A DNA stretch of 64,000 nucleotides from Pseudoxanthomonas sp. GM95 (lineage in GTDB: Bacteria > Pseudomonadota > Gammaproteobacteria > Xanthomonadales > Xanthomonadaceae): the NCBI RefSeq assembly GCF_900109775.1, contig NZ_FOAX01000005.1, positions 1 through 64,000 of the forward strand. Reading direction: 5' to 3'. Numbering within the stretch: the stretch's first letter is position 1; each line of letters opens with the position of its first letter. A program made the translations under genes and the position numbers. Shown here piece after piece: positions 61,361-64,000 of the stretch. The notes under the pieces were generated by a model that did not search any database, was not told the DNA's origin, and worked only from the letters and a program-made list of their open reading frames with translations.

Positions 61361-62296
61361 ATGACTATCGATATCAAGCAGATCCGCAAGTTCGTTGCCG
61401 TCGCTGAGGCCCGCAATTTCACCCGTGCGGCTGAAGTCCTGCACATGACCCAGCCGTCCTTGAGCAAGCAAATCAGCCAGCTAGAAGATCAGCTCTCCAC
61501 GCTACTGTTCCAACGCGAAAGCAGGCCGATCCGCCTGACCGAAGCAGGCCGCCGCTTTTACGAGGATTCACTGGCAGTGCTTGATCGGATTGAGCAGATG
61601 GAGATCACTGCACGCAGACTGGGCTTAAGCAGCAAACGGATCTTCAATGTTGGATTTGTGGCATCAGCCCTCTATGGCGGCCTGCCCACGGTCATGCGCC
61701 GATTGATGGAGCAGCGGCCTGATCTGGATGTGCGTTGGCTGGAAATGACCTCGGTTGAGCAGCAGGACGCGCTCCGACGCGGACTGATCGACGTCGGCTT
61801 TGGACGGATCATCACTGGCGATGCCTCGGTCAAGCGCGTGATTCTTCGCGAAGAGCGCCTGTTCCTTGCCATCTCGCCTGAACATCGCCTCTCAAAGAAG
61901 CGCACAGCTGTTCGGTTACACGAACTGGACGGCTGTGCGCTTGTTGTCTATCCGAGCAAGCCTCGCCCGAGCTTCGCCGACCAGGTCCTGTCGCTGTTGC
62001 GCGAACACGGAGCGCGCCCGCAAGAGGTGCACGAGGTCAAGGAATTGCAGACCGCTCTGGCCCTTGTAACGGCAGGTAGTGGTGTCTGCCTAATACCAGC
62101 CACCGCACGCCACCTGCGCCCTGCCCTTGTCTATCGCCCCACACAAGACGCCGATGCAGTCAGTCCGATCGTGATGAACTATCGCGCCAAAGACGAAGAC
62201 CCAGTAATCGAAGTCATCAAGGCAGTGACCCGTAAGCTCTTCAGCGAAGCGCCTGCTTGGCTTGAGCCTGCCTACAATAAGATTCCGCAGTTCTGA
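61361..62296 (+). CDS. LysR-family activator of the CatM/BenM type
   Basis: From ATG 61361 (MTIDIKQIRKFVAVAEARNF) the protein has 311 residues: HTH to about residue 60 (TRAAEVLHMTQPSLSKQISQLEDQL), then an effector domain with features of CatM/BenM (NVGFVASALYGGLPTVMRRL, LVVYPSKPRPSFADQV, ALALVTAGSGVCLIPA). Such proteins respond to cis,cis-muconate. It is divergent from the salicylate operon and its likely activator. Its 3' end overlaps the convergent response-regulator gene by 56 bases. The 17 codons before this ATG are not family-like. Confidence 0.88.
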   Translation: MTIDIKQIRKFVAVAEARNFTRAAEVLHMTQPSLSKQISQLEDQLSTLLFQRESRPIRLTEAGRRFYEDSLAVLDRIEQMEITARRLGLSSKRIFNVGFVASALYGGLPTVMRRLMEQRPDLDVRWLEMTSVEQQDALRRGLIDVGFGRIITGDASVKRVILREERLFLAISPEHRLSKKRTAVRLHELDGCALVVYPSKPRPSFADQVLSLLREHGARPQEVHEVKELQTALALVTAGSGVCLIPATARHLRPALVYRPTQDADAVSPIVMNYRAKDEDPVIEVIKAVTRKLFSEAPAWLEPAYNKIPQF

Positions 62297-63053
62297 TGAC
62301 GCCGCTGCGTTGAAGTTTCGGCAGGGCTGCCAGCCTTCTTGGAAAGTTGGCCTGAAAATTCAAAGCGCGATCGGCCACCAGTTTAAATCCAACACCAGGG
62401 ACCGTCAGCAGCGTCGGATCACTCGATGCGCCACCCATGGCTTTCCGCAGATTGTAGATGTGGCTGCTGAAAGATTTCTGAGAAAGCTCGGCCTTGCAGT
62501 TGAGTGAGCTCATCAATGCCTTCCTCGACACCGGCTCGGGAAAAGCGCGCGCCAGGCAGAGGATCAAACGCCAACTTGTTGGATTCAGCGCAAGGGGACG
62601 CCCCCCCATAAGAACCTGATGGGCTTGCACATCGATTTCCAGCGTGCCCACCTGCAGTCTTTCCTGCAGCACCTGTCCCTTGGATCTGCGAAGCAACGCC
62701 ACGAGCCTCGCATGCAGCTCAGGCATCGCATAGGGAACCGATAGATAGTCGTCTGCCCCTTCTTTCAGTACCTGGACTTTGCGTTCTACACGCTGATCAG
62801 ACGAGATCCAAAGCAACGGCGCACTGCTCCGGAGCGATTTGCGAAGCTTTCCGATGAATTCGAATCCGCGGGCTTCCTCGACAGGCTCGACCGCCACGAT
62901 GGCATCGATCTGCCGCACATCAACGGATTGAAATAGCTCGGCCATCTGCATCCATGGCGTGATCCTGAAGGTCCAGCCTTCCGGAACATCCGGAAGCCGG
63001 CCGTGTATACCGTCGTTTTCGTCGATGATGAGGAGTAATTTCTGCCTGGACAC
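62241..63053 (-). CDS. OmpR-type response-regulator-like protein with degenerate receiver
   Basis: The protein (about 270 residues from GTG 63053; a TTG at 63119 adds 22) has an N-terminal receiver-like domain and a C-terminal OmpR-type winged helix (LEIDVQAHQVLMGGRPLALNPTSWRLILCLARAF, then SFSSHIYNLRKAMG). The phospho-acceptor region reads DAIVAVEPVEEARGFEF and the Lys position reads YLSVPY, so both the Asp and the conserved Lys are missing. It probably works without phosphorylation. No histidine kinase is adjacent; a membrane protein gene precedes it. No clear Shine-Dalgarno at either start. Confidence 0.7.
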   Translation of the reverse strand: MSRQKLLLIIDENDGIHGRLPDVPEGWTFRITPWMQMAELFQSVDVRQIDAIVAVEPVEEARGFEFIGKLRKSLRSSAPLLWISSDQRVERKVQVLKEGADDYLSVPYAMPELHARLVALLRRSKGQVLQERLQVGTLEIDVQAHQVLMGGRPLALNPTSWRLILCLARAFPEPVSRKALMSSLNCKAELSQKSFSSHIYNLRKAMGGASSDPTLLTVPGVGFKLVADRALNFQANFPRRLAALPKLQRSGVIRTAESYCRQAQAKQALR

Positions 63054-63128
63054 TGGGAAGCCGTTGACTAGAAAGTGTTGACGCGAGGATTGATGAGGTG
63101 TGGAACCGCCTGCTGCCAAGCAACCAAC

Positions 63129-63785
63129 TCAACGCAGGGCATACGGATGCACAGGAGTGTCTTGGGCTGATGACCAAGGTGCTTTGACTTGCTGGTGCAC
63201 ATATGACCATGAGGCCGCTAGGATAAAGGTGTAGCCGAGCAGCTCAGTGCCCTCCTCCACCGCGTTCTTGAACACGCGGATGTAGGCATCACCCAGCAAG
63301 CCCTGCCAAAGCGCGGTCATGCCGAAAAGGCGGGAATAGAACAACAGCAGAACCAGCCCCGTCGTGACCCCGGTGCCGCTACGGGATACGAGCAAACGCG
63401 CCAGTGCATTGATCGCCCTGCGCACGTCCTGCAGAGCGAAGATGAAGCAGCTCGCTGCAACCACTGCCACCAGTACCTGCCAAAATCCATGGAAGACTAG
63501 GTCCCACACTGCGTCCAGTTCCCGGATCAGCATGCAGGCCATGAAGCCAGCGGCCAGCACTGCAAATGCACGGTCACGCGGGTTGTGCCTTGCAAGGTCG
63601 ACGAAGGCCAGTGTGCTGAACAGCAGGAACAGCTCTTGTGTAATTTCGACCAATGACCATTCCCCCAGATCATCCTTGAGCCAGTGGAGATCGATATAGA
63701 GCGCGATCACCGGAAGGCTCACCATCCATGCAAAGAAAGCCGTCCTCATGACGTGGCTGATGATCGTTTTGAGGGCTGTATTCAT
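63129..63785 (-). CDS. Multi-pass membrane protein of unknown function
   Basis: From ATG 63785 the protein has 218 residues and about six predicted membrane helices (AFFAWMVSLPVIALYIDL, ITQELFLLFSTLAFVDL, FAVLAAGFMACMLI, WQVLVAVVAASCFIFAL, GVTTGLVLLLFYSRLFG, LLGYTFILAASWSYV). Conserved-looking acidic and Arg residues lie between helices (QELF, IRELDAVWDLVFH, EEGTELLGY). I do not recognise the family. It precedes the degenerate regulator gene by 75 bases (9 if the TTG start is used), so they may be one unit. Bases 63786-64000 hold nothing I can name. Confidence 0.6.
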   Translation of the reverse strand: MNTALKTIISHVMRTAFFAWMVSLPVIALYIDLHWLKDDLGEWSLVEITQELFLLFSTLAFVDLARHNPRDRAFAVLAAGFMACMLIRELDAVWDLVFHGFWQVLVAVVAASCFIFALQDVRRAINALARLLVSRSGTGVTTGLVLLLFYSRLFGMTALWQGLLGDAYIRVFKNAVEEGTELLGYTFILAASWSYVHQQVKAPWSSAQDTPVHPYALR

Positions 63786-64000
63786 TTGAGATGCGATTCC
63801 GCCGTGGATGATTCCGAGGGCAAACGCGCACTGAATCAGCGAGCGCCCCGTAGGGGGCCGACTACGCAATAATCGTTAGAACCCTATCGAAATTGTGACA
63901 TTTCAAGGCGAAAAATTCACCCTTCGTTGAATGAAACATGGCATTGCACGCAGCGCTGCAAATGCGCGTGCACCCTTCACGCGCTAGTTCATCTGGATGT

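Overview
The window looks like a chromosomal stretch of a high-GC gammaproteobacterium, most likely Xanthomonadaceae (Xanthomonas, Pseudoxanthomonas or Stenotrophomonas). The reasons are a xanthomonin-type lasso peptide cluster, a TonB-dependent receptor, DcaP, OprB and phenol-pathway outer-membrane channels, and many catabolic operons. Genus is inference. No rRNA, tRNA, CRISPR array or insertion sequence was recognised.

Region 1 (1-9.4 kb) is a lasso peptide locus. It holds a GntR regulator, a 45-residue precursor whose core can only form a 7-residue ring, a fused leader-binding/protease B protein, a lactam synthetase C, and on the opposite strand a lasso isopeptidase coupled to a TonB-dependent receptor. 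An XRE regulator is divergent from the receiver of the peptide. No ABC exporter is present. Region 2 (9.5-21.5 kb) is a defence-type island: a tyrosine recombinase followed by a six-gene minus-strand operon. Its first four genes match an SspB-SspC-SspD-SspA single-strand phosphorothioation module. The last two encode a protein with two GHKL ATPase domains and a receiver-domain protein with a large uncharacterised C-terminus. Two similar palindromes lie immediately upstream of sspB. This is the best candidate for an undescribed system.

Region 3 (22.3-33.0 kb) has a frameshifted GFA-family pseudogene, a MATE efflux pump, a quinone-reductase-like MDR enzyme divergent from a TetR regulator with paired operators, a DoxX protein, a LysR regulator divergent from a SnoaL/GNAT/carbon-nitrogen-hydrolase cassette, and a glutathione-dependent formaldehyde operon (frmA, gfa, dmeF). 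Region 4 (33.1-44.1 kb) carries a lower meta-cleavage operon (hydratase, tautomerase, decarboxylase, aldolase, acylating acetaldehyde dehydrogenase, MFS importer) without a catechol 2,3-dioxygenase. It is divergent from a cupin protein and an IclR regulator, with two matching palindromes between them. A DcaP porin, a DODA-type dioxygenase/esterase pair and a LysR regulator follow.

Region 5 (44.2-53.5 kb) is a periplasmic FAD sugar dehydrogenase complex (Tat small subunit, GMC flavoprotein, triheme cytochrome c, OprB-like porin), a secreted Yellow/MRJP-type beta-propeller protein, and two overlapping dynamin-like GTPases. Region 6 (53.6-62.3 kb) is a salicylate operon: aryl alcohol dehydrogenase, NahF-like salicylaldehyde dehydrogenase, NahG-like salicylate hydroxylase, then CatA, CatB and CatC with an outer-membrane channel and a divergent CatM/BenM-type LysR regulator. 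Together these genes would take salicyl alcohol or salicylaldehyde through salicylate and catechol to the beta-ketoadipate enol-lactone. The window ends with a response-regulator-like protein that has lost its phosphorylation residues, and an unknown membrane protein.
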